A DNA stretch of 64,000 nucleotides from Streptomyces roseifaciens. Lineage in GTDB: Bacteria; Actinomycetota; Actinomycetes; Streptomycetales; Streptomycetaceae. The stretch covers positions 2,294,001 through 2,358,000 of the forward strand of contig NZ_LNBE01000004.1 in NCBI RefSeq assembly GCF_001445655.1, read 5' to 3'. This document shows, one piece after another, positions 8,787 through 17,712 of the stretch (positions are counted from its first letter, which is position 1; each line of letters opens with the position of its first letter). Under the pieces are notes generated by a model, which saw nothing but the letters and a program-made list of their open reading frames with translations, was not told the DNA's origin and did not search any database. The translations under genes and the position numbers were made by a program.

Positions 8787-10540
8787 CAGTACTTACGCTC
8801 CATCGGCTGGTAGCGGGTCTGGACGACCGGCTTGTAGTCGAGGCGGATCGAGTCCTTGCCCTCCGCGTCGACCTCGCGGTACGCCATGGTGTGGCGCATG
8901 AAGTTGACGTCGTCGCGGTTGGGGTAGTCCTCGCGGTAGTGACCACCGCGGGACTCCTTGCGCGCGAGCGCGGACACGGCCATCACCTCGGCCAGGTCGA
9001 GCAGGTTGCCCAGCTCGATGGCCTCCAGCAGGTCGGTGTTGAAGCGCTTGCCCTTGTCCTGGACGGACACGTTCCTGTAGCGCTCGCGCAGCTCGGCGAT
9101 CTTCTCGACGGCCGTCTTGATGGTCTGCTCGGTGCGGAAGACCATGACGTTGGCGTCCATGGTCTCCTGCAGCTCCTTGCGGAGCTCGGCGACCCGCTCC
9201 TTGCCCGTGGAGTTGCGCAGCCGCTCGACCTGCTCGGCGACGAGCTGCGCCGGGTTCTCCGGCAGCTCGACGTAGTCGGCCTTGGCGGAGTACTCGGCGG
9301 CGGCGATGCCGGCGCGCTTGCCGAAGACGTTGATGTCGAGCAGCGAGTTGGTGCCCAGGCGGTTGGCGCCGTGCACGGACACGCAGGCGACCTCGCCGGC
9401 GGCGTAGAGGCCGGGGACGACGGTGTCGTTGTCGGCCAGCACCTCGCCCTCGACGTTGGTCGGGATGCCGCCCATGGCGTAGTGCGCGGTGGGCTGGATC
9501 GGGATCGGGTCCGTGTAGGGCTCGATGCCGAGGTAGGTGCGCGCGAACTCGGTGATGTCCGGGAGCTTGGCGTCCAGCTGCTCCGGCGGCAGGTGGGTGA
9601 GGTCGAGGTAGACGTGGTCGCCCTCGGGACCGCAGCCGCGGCCCTCGCGGATCTCCGTGTAGATGGAGCGCGAGACGACGTCACGGGACGCGAGGTCCTT
9701 CATGACCGGCGCGTACTTCTCCATGAAGCGCTCGCCGTCCTTGTTGCGGAGGATGCCGCCTTCACCGCGGGCGCCCTCCGTCAGCAGGATGCCCATGCGC
9801 CAGATGCCCGTCGGGTGGAACTGGAAGAACTCCATGTCCTCCAGCGGCAGGCCGCGGCGGTAGCAGGCCGCCTGGCCGTCGCCCGTGAGCGTGTGGGCGT
9901 TCGACGTCACCTTGAAGAACTTGCCGGTGCCGCCGGAGGCGTAGATGACCGCCTTCGCCTGGAAGATGTGGATCTCGCCGGTGGCCAGCTCGTAGGCGAC
10001 CACGCCGGCCGACTTCTTGACGCCGTCGACCTCGGTGATCAGCTGGTCCAGGACGTAGAACTCGTTGAAGAACTCCACGCCCTCCTTGACGCAGTTCTGG
10101 TACAGCGTCTGGAGGATCATGTGGCCGGTGCGGTCCGCGGCGTAGCAGGACCGGCGGACCGGGGCCTCGCCGTGGTTGCGGCTGTGACCGCCGAAGCGGC
10201 GCTGGTCGATGGTGCCGTCCGGGGTGCGGTTGAACGGCAGGCCCATCTTCTCGAGGTCGAGGACCGCGTCGATGGCCTCCTTCGCCAGGATCTCGGCGGC
10301 GTCCTGGTCGACCAGGTAGTCACCGCCCTTGATCGTGTCGAAGGTGTGCCACTCCCAGTTGTCCTCCTCGACGTTCGCGAGGGCGGCGGCCATGCCGCCC
10401 TGGGCGGCGCCGGTGTGGGAGCGGGTGGGGTAGAGCTTGGTGAGCACCGCGGTGCGGCTGCGCTTCGTCGACTCGATGGCCGCGCGCATGCCGGCGCCAC
10501 CGGCGCCGACGATGACGGTGTCGTACTTGTGGATCTTCAT
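8786..10540 (-). CDS. sdhA: Succinate dehydrogenase flavoprotein subunit
   Basis: A 584-residue catalytic subunit of complex II that oxidises succinate to fumarate. The N-terminal FAD-binding GAGGAGMRAA is present, the covalent-flavin histidine is in RSHTGAAQGG, and substrate-site motifs HSRNHGEAPVRR and GANRLGTNSLLD are seen. The C-terminal helical domain ends YRREV-like and DYKPVVQTRYQPMERKY. The start is ATG 10540, 20 bp after the sdhD stop, and the stop overlaps sdhB by 1 nt. Confidence 0.97.
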   Translation of the reverse strand: MKIHKYDTVIVGAGGAGMRAAIESTKRSRTAVLTKLYPTRSHTGAAQGGMAAALANVEEDNWEWHTFDTIKGGDYLVDQDAAEILAKEAIDAVLDLEKMGLPFNRTPDGTIDQRRFGGHSRNHGEAPVRRSCYAADRTGHMILQTLYQNCVKEGVEFFNEFYVLDQLITEVDGVKKSAGVVAYELATGEIHIFQAKAVIYASGGTGKFFKVTSNAHTLTGDGQAACYRRGLPLEDMEFFQFHPTGIWRMGILLTEGARGEGGILRNKDGERFMEKYAPVMKDLASRDVVSRSIYTEIREGRGCGPEGDHVYLDLTHLPPEQLDAKLPDITEFARTYLGIEPYTDPIPIQPTAHYAMGGIPTNVEGEVLADNDTVVPGLYAAGEVACVSVHGANRLGTNSLLDINVFGKRAGIAAAEYSAKADYVELPENPAQLVAEQVERLRNSTGKERVAELRKELQETMDANVMVFRTEQTIKTAVEKIAELRERYRNVSVQDKGKRFNTDLLEAIELGNLLDLAEVMAVSALARKESRGGHYREDYPNRDDVNFMRHTMAYREVDAEGKDSIRLDYKPVVQTRYQPMERKY

Positions 10541-10560
10541 GGTGTCGTCAGCCCCGGGCT

Positions 10561-11037
10561 CTAGCGGATGTTCGGGTCGAAGGTGAAGATCACCAGCGTG
10601 CCCAGCAGGACGGTGAACACCGTGGCCGCGTACAGCAGGTTCTTCAGCCAGAAACGGGTCGTCGCGCGCTCCGCGTAGTCGTTGATGACCGTGCGGAGGC
10701 CGTTGGCGCCGTGGAGCATCGCGAGCCAGAGCATGACCAGGTCCCAGGCCTGCCAGAACGGCGAGGCCCAGCGGCCGGCCACGAAGGCGAAGCCGATCTT
10801 GCTGACGCCGCCGTCGAGGACGAGCTGGATCAGCAGGTGGCCGAGGACCAGGACGACCAGGACGATGCCGGACAGCCGCATGAACAGCCAGCCGTACAGC
10901 TCGAAGTTGGTGCGGGTCGTCTTCGGGGTCTTCTTGGTGCGCTTGCGGGGCGCTTCGATGACCGGGGCCGGGTTGTCGACGTCGTAGAGGGAGACGTCGG
11001 CCGCGGCGGCGGTGGCGGGGGTGGTTTCAGCAGACAT
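10561..11037 (-). CDS. sdhD: Succinate dehydrogenase hydrophobic membrane anchor subunit
   Basis: A 158-residue anchor subunit with a soluble basic N-terminus containing PRKRTKKTPKTTRTN, then three transmembrane helices: LSGIVLVVLVLGHLLIQLVL, WDLVMLWLAMLHGANGLRT and LLYAATVFTVLLGTLVIFTF. The LHGANGLR helix carries the likely quinone/haem-region histidine. It ends in FDPNIR. The start is ATG 11037, right after sdhC (8 bp between them). Together with SdhC it anchors SdhAB and passes electrons to quinone. Confidence 0.93.
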   Translation of the reverse strand: MSAETTPATAAAADVSLYDVDNPAPVIEAPRKRTKKTPKTTRTNFELYGWLFMRLSGIVLVVLVLGHLLIQLVLDGGVSKIGFAFVAGRWASPFWQAWDLVMLWLAMLHGANGLRTVINDYAERATTRFWLKNLLYAATVFTVLLGTLVIFTFDPNIR

Positions 11038-11045
11038 TTCGCGAC

Positions 11046-11426
11046 TCAGCTCCCGAACAGCGTGCGCAGCGTGTGCTGGAGCACGGGGTAGAAGGCGCCT
11101 GCCATGAGCACAGCCCAGATGATGACGACCCACCACAGCATCTGCTTCTGCTTCCGCGGTCCCTTGGACCAGAAGTCCACGGCGATGATGCGGAGGCCGT
11201 TGAGCGCGTGGAAGAGGATGGCGGCGACGAGGCCGTACTCCATCACATTCACGAGGGGCGTCTTGTACGTCGCGACGACCTCGTCGTACGCCTCGGGGGA
11301 GACGCGGACGAGAGCGGTGTCCAGGACGTGCACGAACAGGAAGAAGAAAATGAGGACGCCGGTGACTCGATGAGCCACCCAGGACCACATGCCTTCCCGG
11401 CCGCGGTACAGCGTTCCAGCCGGCAC
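11046..11426 (-). CDS. sdhC: Succinate dehydrogenase cytochrome b556 subunit
   Basis: A 126-residue haem-b anchor subunit of complex II. The GTG 11426 start (PAGTLYRGREGMWSWVAHRV) is preceded by GGAGGG about 6 nt upstream. Three transmembrane helices follow, with histidine candidates for haem ligation in FLFVHVLDTAL and LFHALNGLRIIAVDF. It is the first gene of the operon, so the operon promoter should lie in the roughly 230 bp between it and the next minus-strand gene at 11658. I could not pick a convincing -35/-10 pair there. Confidence 0.93.
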   Translation of the reverse strand: MPAGTLYRGREGMWSWVAHRVTGVLIFFFLFVHVLDTALVRVSPEAYDEVVATYKTPLVNVMEYGLVAAILFHALNGLRIIAVDFWSKGPRKQKQMLWWVVIIWAVLMAGAFYPVLQHTLRTLFGS

Positions 11427-11657
11427 GGAAAACCCTCCGGGAGCGGGGATCAGGGCCTGCCGGCTTCTCTGTCGGTCGGGCCCGGCCGGGTACGGTCCAC
11501 CGGCCCTGGCCATCGTAGCGACGCCTTGTCGGTTCGGCGTCCCGGGGTCCGCAGGTGTGATCAAACAGGCATGTGCGCGCCCGTCAAGGGCCGGACGGGG
11601 TGACTCCTGGGGGAATTCCGCACCCGGTCTGGCCTGGGATGTCCGGCCGAATGGGTG

Positions 11658-12221
11658 TTATGTCCCGCACGGCCGGGCGGTACGCGGCCGCATGGGCGGG
11701 GTGTCCGGCGCCAGCCGGGTGAGCCGGCCGCGGGCGAGGCGGGCGAGCTCCGCGGCGGTGACGGCGGCCTCCTGGGCAGGGGTGGAGGCGAGCCGGGCGC
11801 GCAGGGCGGCCAGGGCGCGGTCCAGGGCGTCGTCCGGACGGCTGCCGTCCAGGCAGAGCACGAAGACATGGCCGAATCTGGCCTCGTAGGCGGCCTGGGC
11901 CTGGCGCAGCGCGCCGCGGATCGCCTCGGTGGCGCCGGGGCCCGTGAGGAGGTGCTGGGGGACGGTCTCGTCGGCGAGCGCCTCGGCCAGATCGGCGGGG
12001 GCCAGGCCGCGGGCGGCGTGCTCCGCGGTGTTCAGCAGGGTGCGCAGGTCGGGGTAGGGGCGCAGGTCGGCGAGGTGGCGGGCCCAGCGGCGGCTGCCGC
12101 AGCAGGCGAGGAGGGCGGCCTCGGCCGCGCCGGGCGTGGCGGAGTTGAGCCGGTCGAGGCCGTGGCGGTCGAGGTCGTACAGCGTGATCTCCGAACCTCC
12201 GGCAGCTGGACCCGGCGGCAC
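11658..12221 (-). CDS. OHCU decarboxylase-like protein (UraD fold), active site probably degenerate
   Basis: About 187 residues recognisable as the 2-oxo-4-hydroxy-4-carboxy-5-ureidoimidazoline decarboxylase family by ALLACCGSRRWARHLADLRPY and the AAYEARFGHVFVLCLDGSRP core near residues 123-142. In true UraD, the last enzyme converting urate to S-allantoin, a catalytic His sits in an HPxIG motif in between. Here that segment reads ADETVPQHLLTGPG, so catalysis is doubtful. No urate or purine catabolic genes are nearby. The start is uncertain: GTG 12221 is the first plausible codon before the conserved part (LYDLDRHGLDRLN) but lacks a clear ribosome site. It is divergent from the GH20 gene. Confidence 0.65.
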   Translation of the reverse strand: MPPGPAAGGSEITLYDLDRHGLDRLNSATPGAAEAALLACCGSRRWARHLADLRPYPDLRTLLNTAEHAARGLAPADLAEALADETVPQHLLTGPGATEAIRGALRQAQAAYEARFGHVFVLCLDGSRPDDALDRALAALRARLASTPAQEAAVTAAELARLARGRLTRLAPDTPPMRPRTARPCGT

Positions 12222-12440
12222 CGGGCGGGTGAGCGGGTGAGCGGGTGAGGAGTCAAACCGGGCCGCCACCGTAACGATGCTTCTCGGCCACCGTCCGGCG
12301 TATGGATGAATTTCATTCGGACGGGGGCGGATTCCGGTGCGCGGTGGACATGGGCGCAACGCCTCGTGGGGAAGGAGGACTACCTTCGCCCCATTCAGGC
12401 CGAAAGAGCCGTGAAGACTCCGGAAGAGGAGGCTTGCTCC

Positions 12441-14078
12441 ATGGGACTGCGCCTCAGGATGACCAGAGCGTCGGCCGTCCGGGGGACCGTCTGCGCCGGC
12501 GTCCTCCTCGCCACCATGACCCTGATGGGCTGCCCCCGCGAAACCGGCACCCGGCCGGGCGGGGACGACTCGCGCTCCCCCGGGGCCTCCGCCACGACCT
12601 CCGCCGCCCTGACCAGCTCACCCGCCCGCCGGTCCCCCGCGCAGGCCCCCGTCCCCGCCGGCATCCCCCGGGCCATCCCCGCCGTCCGCTCGGCCGAGGG
12701 CGCCGCCGGCCCCGGCTGGCGGCCCACCGAAGGCGCCCGCGTGATCGCCTCCGGCCCGCTCGCCGACGAGGGCCGCCGCCTGGCCGGCGAGCTCAGGCTC
12801 GGCTACGCGGCCGGCCCCGCCCGCCCCGGCGACGCCGAACTCGTCCTGCGTCCCGGCACGGGACAGGGGCCGCTCGCGGCCGAGGCCTACGAGCTGACCG
12901 CCCGCGACGGCAAGGTGCTCGTCGCCTCGGCGGGCGAAGCCGGGGTGTTCTACGGCACGCGCACCCTCCTGCAGGCCGTGCGCTCCGGCGGCGGGCTCCC
13001 CGAAGGCGTCGTGCGCGACGCCCCCGACCGCGCCCAGCGCGGCCTCCACCTCGACATCGCCCGCAAGCACTTCACCGCCGAGTGGATCGAGGCCCGGCTG
13101 CGCGAGCTGTCCGCCCTCAAGCTCAACCAGCTCGCCCTGCACTTCTCCGACGACCAGGGCTTCCGCATCGAGAGCGACTCCCACCCCGAGATCGTCTCCC
13201 CGCAGCGGCTGACCAAGGCCGAGGTCCGCCGGATCGTGGCCCTCGCCGAGTCCCTGCACATCACCGTCATCCCCGAGATCGACTCGCCCGGCCACCTCGG
13301 CGCCGTCATCGCCGCCCACCCCACGCTGCAGCTGCGCGACGCCGCCGGCAGGACCGCCCGCGGCGCGGTCGACATCGCCAACCCCGACGCGGCCCGCATC
13401 GTCGACGACCTGCTGCGCGAGTACGCCCCGCTCTTCCCCGGCCCGTACTTCCACCTCGGCGCCGACGAGTACCGCGCGCTGATGGCGAAGAACCCCGAGG
13501 CCTCCTACCCGCGCCTGGCCGCCCGCGCCCGCGAGAAGTACGGGCCGCGCGCCCGCGTCCAGGACCTGGCCACCGGCTGGCTCAACGACCGGGCCGCCCT
13601 CGTGCGCACCCTCGGCAAGAAGGCCAAGGCGTGGAACGACGGCTTCTTCCGCGGCGGCGTCGTGACCGCGAACAAGGACATCGAGGTCGAGTACTGGACC
13701 GGCAAGGAGATCGGCGCCCGGCCGCCGCAGGAGTACCTGAACGAGGGGCGCAGGCTCGTCAACCTCAACGACGAGTACCTCTACTACGTCCTCGGCCAGC
13801 CCAACCAGTTCGTCTACCCCACGGGGCAGCGGATCTACGAGCAGTGGTCGCCGCCCGTGCTGCGCGGCACGGCGCCCGTACCGGGACAGGCCGGCCCCGA
13901 CCGGGTGCTGGGCGGGCGGCTCGCCGTCTGGTGCGACCGGCCCGAGGCGCAGAACGCCCAGCAGGTCGCCGACGGCATCCGGCTGCCGCTGGCCGCGGTC
14001 GCCCAGCGGCTGTGGGACGCCCGCCGGCCGACGATGCCGTGGCAGGACTTCACGGCGCTGGACGCGCGGGTCCGCTGA
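12441..14078 (+). CDS. Beta-N-acetylhexosaminidase, GH20 family, lipoprotein
   Basis: A 545-residue secreted lipoprotein that removes terminal GlcNAc/GalNAc from glycans or chitooligosaccharides. The signal peptide ends in lipobox LMGC (Cys about 31) and is followed by a Ser/Pro/Ala-rich linker. After a GH20b-type small domain, the TIM barrel shows HLDIARKHF, HFSDDQGFRI, PEIDSPGHL and the catalytic Asp-Glu pair in HLGADEY (Asp342-Glu343). The C-terminus WCDRPEAQ...PTMPWQDF is typical. The ATG 12441 start has AAGAGGAGG 8 nt upstream. A tandem 13-bp repeat array begins in its stop codon. Confidence 0.9.
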   Translation: MGLRLRMTRASAVRGTVCAGVLLATMTLMGCPRETGTRPGGDDSRSPGASATTSAALTSSPARRSPAQAPVPAGIPRAIPAVRSAEGAAGPGWRPTEGARVIASGPLADEGRRLAGELRLGYAAGPARPGDAELVLRPGTGQGPLAAEAYELTARDGKVLVASAGEAGVFYGTRTLLQAVRSGGGLPEGVVRDAPDRAQRGLHLDIARKHFTAEWIEARLRELSALKLNQLALHFSDDQGFRIESDSHPEIVSPQRLTKAEVRRIVALAESLHITVIPEIDSPGHLGAVIAAHPTLQLRDAAGRTARGAVDIANPDAARIVDDLLREYAPLFPGPYFHLGADEYRALMAKNPEASYPRLAARAREKYGPRARVQDLATGWLNDRAALVRTLGKKAKAWNDGFFRGGVVTANKDIEVEYWTGKEIGARPPQEYLNEGRRLVNLNDEYLYYVLGQPNQFVYPTGQRIYEQWSPPVLRGTAPVPGQAGPDRVLGGRLAVWCDRPEAQNAQQVADGIRLPLAAVAQRLWDARRPTMPWQDFTALDARVR

Positions 14079-14149
14079 GCGGGTTCGCTGAGCGGATTGG
14101 CTGAGCGGATTCGCTGAACGGGTTCGTCAGCGGGGTTGGTCAGCGGGTT
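14073..14149. repeat. Six 13-bp tandem repeats at the hexosaminidase 3' end
   Basis: Units with consensus CGCTGAGCGGRTT run from 14073 (including the TGA stop) to about 14149: units 1-3 are nearly identical, unit 4 has one change, and units 5-6 are more diverged (CGTCAGCGGGGTT type). Each of the first three units contains TGA, giving repeated stops. There is no spacer, so this is a simple tandem array, not CRISPR. Confidence 0.85.
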
Positions 14150-14339
14150 CGTCATGGGGCCGCCTCGGGAAACGCCCGCCGTGACGGAGGGAAACCGCGA
14201 CGCCGAGGGCCCGGCGGAATACGAGGTCACCGGCGCAGCGCGGGCCGGGCGGTGGGCGGGGCGCAGCCCGGTACGTGCGGCCCGGCCGTCCGAGGGCCTA
14301 ACCTCCGGGAGGAAGCACGCGCATCTGAACGAGGGCCCG

Positions 14340-16415
14340 ATGAAGATCGAATTCCTGCTGCACAACGCGTACGGCATCGGCGGCACCATCCGCTCGACCG
14401 TCAACCTCGCCGCCGCCCTCGCGGACCGGCACGAGGTCCGGATCATCAGCGTCAACCGGCCCGTGGACGTCCCCGAGCTGGACATCGACCCGCGCGTACG
14501 CCTCACGCCCCTGGTCGACCTGCGCGAGGGCACCGACGGCGACGAGTACGAGGCCCCGCTCAACCAGCAGGCCAGCGAGATCTTCCGGGACGAGCGCATC
14601 GACAACGGCCGGATGGCCGCGACGGCCCTCACCGACGAGCGCCTGCGTGAGCACCTCGCCGGCACCGACGCCGACGTCGTCATCGCCACCCGCCCCAAGC
14701 TCATCGGCTACCTCGCGAAGTACGGCTCCGACCGCTACCTGCGCCTGGGCCAGGAGCACCTCACGCACGAGGCCCACGTCCCCGAGCTGCACGCCGTGAT
14801 GGACCCGGCGATCGCCGCCCTGGACGCCTTCGCCACCGTCTCCGAGGCCGACGCCGGGCACTACCGCGAGGCCCTCCCCGGCGCCCATGCGCGCATCCTC
14901 TCCATCCCCAACGCCGTCCCCGCCCCCGTCGCGGAGCCCTCCGACGGCACCTCCCGGCTGATCGTCTCCGCCGGCCGCCTCGTCGCCGTCAAGCGCTACG
15001 ACCGGCTCGTCGCCGCCTTCGCCAAGGTCGCCGCCCAGCGCCCCGAGTGGCACCTGCGCATCTACGGCCGCGGCCCCGCCAAGGCCAAGCTGCGCAAGCA
15101 GGTCGAGGAGCTCGGCCTCTACGAGCGCGTCACCCTCATGGGCGCCCGCTCGCCCATCGAGACCGAGTGGTCCAAGGGTGCCGTCGCCGCCGTCGCCTCC
15201 GACGCCGAGTCCTTCGGCATGACGATCGTCGAGGCCATGCACGCGGGCCTGCCGGTCGTCGCCACCGACTGCCCCTACGGCCCGCGCGAGATCCTCACCG
15301 ACGGCACCGACGGCATGCTCGTCCCGCTCGACGACGCTGACGCCGTCGACGCCTATGCCGACGCCCTGCTGAAGATCACCGGGGACGCCGCGCTGCGCGC
15401 CCGCCTCGGCGCGGCCGCCCGCGAGACCGCCGGCCGCTACGAGCCCTCGCGCATCGCCGCCCGCTACGAGGAGCTGTTCGAGGAGCTGCGCCCCGGTTCC
15501 ACCACGGCCCCCGAGAAGAAGAAGGGCCTGTTCGGCGGCCTGTTCGGCGGCGGCCGCAAGAAGCAGGCGGCCGTGGCCGCCCCCGCCCCCGGCGAGAGCG
15601 CCCACCCCGAGGCCCGCTGCACCGTCGCCGCCGACGGCTCCCTCGTCGTCCGCCTGCGCGCCGACCAGCTCACCGCCGCGGACACGCACCTGCTGCTGCG
15701 CCACCGCGGCACCAAGGGCAAGGAGTCCGTGCGCGTGCCGCTCCCCGCCCGCCGCGAGCCCGGCACCTGGGTCGAGGCCCGCCTCGACCGCACCGCGCAC
15801 ACCCTGCCCGAGGGCCGCTGGGACACCTACACCGAGCGCTCCGGCGACAAGTCGCGCCGCCGCCTGACCGCCGCGCTGGTCGAGCAGAAGGCCCTGCTCG
15901 GGCTGGAGCTCGCGCAGGGCGCCGCCGGTGTCGCCGCCGCCGTGCCCTACGAGACGAGCGACGGCTTCCTCGCGGTGCGCACCTGGCTGCGCCCGCAGCA
16001 CGCGGAGGCCACCGAGGTGCAGGTCGGCGCGGACGGCATCCGCGTCGCCGTCCGCGCCCACGGCACCTCCCTCGGGGAGGGCGCCGAGCTCGTCGCGCGG
16101 CTGCGCCACGGCGACGGCTCCGCGGCCGACGTGCGGGTGCCGCTGGAGAGCGGCTCGGGGACCCTGCCCTACGAGCCGATGCAGCAGCGGCAGAAGCCGG
16201 ACGAGGAGCAGGACCTGTGGGACCTGTGGGTGCGGCCGCAGGCGGGGGCGGCGCTGGTGCGCGTCGGCCGGATCGCCGGCGACTTCGCCGACCGCAAGGG
16301 CATCGACACCTTCCCGGGCGCCGTGCGCGGCGAGGTGCGGCTGCGGCCGTACTTCACGGTGACCAACGACCTGACGGTCACGGTGAAGGACGTGGCGCAG
16401 GAGGACGCGGCGTAG
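14340..16415 (+). CDS. Glycosyltransferase family 4 protein with C-terminal extension
   Basis: A 691-residue protein. Residues 1-385 are a GT-B family 4 transferase: the N-terminal EFLLHNAYGIGGTIRSTVNL acceptor loop, the donor-domain SAGRLVAVKRYDRLV, and the ESFGMTIVEAMHAGLPVVAT nucleotide-sugar motif. A Gly/Lys linker with GLFGGLFGGGRKKQ (about 400-415) leads to a ~275-residue second region of beta-rich repeats (TVAADGSLVVRLRADQL, LLRHRGTKGKE) that I do not recognise. It may be an acceptor-binding or wall-association domain. ATG 14340 is chosen for GAGGGC a few bases upstream; longer in-frame extensions would run into the upstream repeat region. The sugar donor is unknown. Confidence 0.85.
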   Translation: MKIEFLLHNAYGIGGTIRSTVNLAAALADRHEVRIISVNRPVDVPELDIDPRVRLTPLVDLREGTDGDEYEAPLNQQASEIFRDERIDNGRMAATALTDERLREHLAGTDADVVIATRPKLIGYLAKYGSDRYLRLGQEHLTHEAHVPELHAVMDPAIAALDAFATVSEADAGHYREALPGAHARILSIPNAVPAPVAEPSDGTSRLIVSAGRLVAVKRYDRLVAAFAKVAAQRPEWHLRIYGRGPAKAKLRKQVEELGLYERVTLMGARSPIETEWSKGAVAAVASDAESFGMTIVEAMHAGLPVVATDCPYGPREILTDGTDGMLVPLDDADAVDAYADALLKITGDAALRARLGAAARETAGRYEPSRIAARYEELFEELRPGSTTAPEKKKGLFGGLFGGGRKKQAAVAAPAPGESAHPEARCTVAADGSLVVRLRADQLTAADTHLLLRHRGTKGKESVRVPLPARREPGTWVEARLDRTAHTLPEGRWDTYTERSGDKSRRRLTAALVEQKALLGLELAQGAAGVAAAVPYETSDGFLAVRTWLRPQHAEATEVQVGADGIRVAVRAHGTSLGEGAELVARLRHGDGSAADVRVPLESGSGTLPYEPMQQRQKPDEEQDLWDLWVRPQAGAALVRVGRIAGDFADRKGIDTFPGAVRGEVRLRPYFTVTNDLTVTVKDVAQEDAA

Positions 16416-16736
16416 GCGCCTTCCCCGAGGCGGGGGCGGCGGGGCGGGCCCGGTACGGAGGACGGCCGGGGCCGCCACCCCCCACAGGAGAGGCCCCGAC
16501 CGCCGTCCGGCGTGGACCCTGGTGGGGCCCACACCTCCTACAGCGCCGCAGGCCGTCAATCCGTCACACTGTCATACCGGAGTGCCGGGGACCCTTTCTG
16601 GACGAAGCCGGGTTGCTGCCCGTAACGTGCGGGTCCGCGCCGCTCAGCGCGCGCCTCTCGCTTGTCGTCCCAGTGGCCGGTCCGGGCAAAACCGGATGAA
16701 CGGGAAAATCGGTCACGTTCCAGGGGGTTCTCACCT
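16416..16736. other. Non-coding gap with terminator-like hairpin
   Basis: About 320 bp without a convincing gene. An imperfect stem (GGACGGCCGGGGCC near 16460, pairing with GGCCCCGACCGCCGTCC ending near 16507) is a plausible terminator for the glycosyltransferase gene. The rest holds the upstream region of the DUF4328 gene, with GGGGG at 16723-16727 as its ribosome site. Nothing else was recognised. Confidence 0.5.
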
Positions 16737-17696
16737 ATGTATCCGTGCGGTCACTGCCGCGCCGCCGCCGTCGGCCCGGACGGCCGCTGCGCCGCCTGCG
16801 GTGCCTACCAGCAGCAGGCCGCCATGGCGCCCGCGCCCGGCCCCGGGTACCCGTACGCCCCCGCGATGCCGCAGGCCCCGATGCCCGTCGGCGGCGTCGA
16901 CCTGCGCCGCGGCATGCGGATCGCGCTGATGGCCTCGCTCGGGGCGAGCGTGGCGGCGCTGCTGTTCGTCTTCTGGACCGACACCCAGACGCGCATGGCG
17001 CTGCAGGACATGCTCGACAACGGCGTGAGCTCCACCACGCAGGAGGACCTCGAGGACACGGACGCCGTGGCCATGGTCTCCGCGCTGCTGTACCTCCTGA
17101 CTCTGGCCGCGGCCGCCACGTTCTGGGCCATCTGGTTCCGGCGGGCCCGCATCAACGCCGAGTACTTCGCGCCCGGCAGCCAGCGCCTCGGCATCGGCTG
17201 GGCCGCGGGCTCGTGGTTCACGCCGGTGGTCAACCTCTGGTTCCCCAAGCAGATCGTCAACGACATCTACAAGGCCAGCGCCCCGCAGGGCGTCTCCAAG
17301 GGCCTGCTGAACTCCTGGTGGACCCTCTGGATCGCCTCCGGCGTCTGCAACCTCATCTCGACGATGCTGAGCCTCGGCGCCTCCGCGCGGATCGCCGCCA
17401 AGGGCTACGACGGCTCCACCTGGCGGGAGGACGTCGAGGCGCTCAAGAACTCGGCCAACGTCTCCGGCCTCGCCACGATGCTGATGATCGCCGCCGGTGT
17501 CCTCGCCATCCTCGTCGTCCGCCAGCTCGCCCGCCTGCAGGAGCAGCGCGCCATGCCGGGCGCCGGCGGGGGCGTCCCCGCCGGTGTGCCGTACGGCGCG
17601 CCCGGGTATGTCCCCGGGCAGCAGCCCGGCGGCCCCGCGGCCGGCTGGTCCAACCCGCCGCAGAATCCTTACGGCAGCGGGCCGGCGGGCTACTGA
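16737..17696 (+). CDS. DUF4328 domain membrane protein with N-terminal zinc ribbon
   Basis: A 319-residue integral membrane protein. The N-terminus has a CxxC pair arrangement (CGHC and CAAC, residues 4-22), a likely zinc ribbon, then a Pro-rich linker. About five hydrophobic segments follow, with the DUF4328 hallmark WFRRARINAEYF, GWAAGSWFTPVVNLWFPKQ and the NSWWTLWIAS helix. A Pro/Gly-rich cytosolic tail ends it. The function is not known. ATG 16737 is chosen for the zinc ribbon and GGGGG 9 nt upstream. It ends 16 bp before the ECF sigma gene and may be co-transcribed with it. Confidence 0.88.
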   Translation: MYPCGHCRAAAVGPDGRCAACGAYQQQAAMAPAPGPGYPYAPAMPQAPMPVGGVDLRRGMRIALMASLGASVAALLFVFWTDTQTRMALQDMLDNGVSSTTQEDLEDTDAVAMVSALLYLLTLAAAATFWAIWFRRARINAEYFAPGSQRLGIGWAAGSWFTPVVNLWFPKQIVNDIYKASAPQGVSKGLLNSWWTLWIASGVCNLISTMLSLGASARIAAKGYDGSTWREDVEALKNSANVSGLATMLMIAAGVLAILVVRQLARLQEQRAMPGAGGGVPAGVPYGAPGYVPGQQPGGPAAGWSNPPQNPYGSGPAGY

Positions 17697-17712
17697 GCCA
17701 CGGAATCTCCGA

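Noticed and set aside
8891..10564. 557-residue open frame on the plus strand opposite sdhA
   Set aside because: It is fully antisense to a certain sdhA gene, has a Val/Gly/Asp/Arg composition typical of GC-bias shadows and no recognisable domain.
14073..14149. CRISPR-like array
   Set aside because: Units are 13 bp and contiguous, without spacers, and there are no cas genes.
14298..16559. 753-residue open frame opposite the GT4 gene
   Set aside because: Same kind of GC-driven antisense frame; no ribosome site and no family resemblance.
17497..17712. Extension of the ECF sigma frame upstream to 17497
   Set aside because: It overlaps the end of the DUF4328 gene and has shadow-like Ser/Ala/Pro composition.
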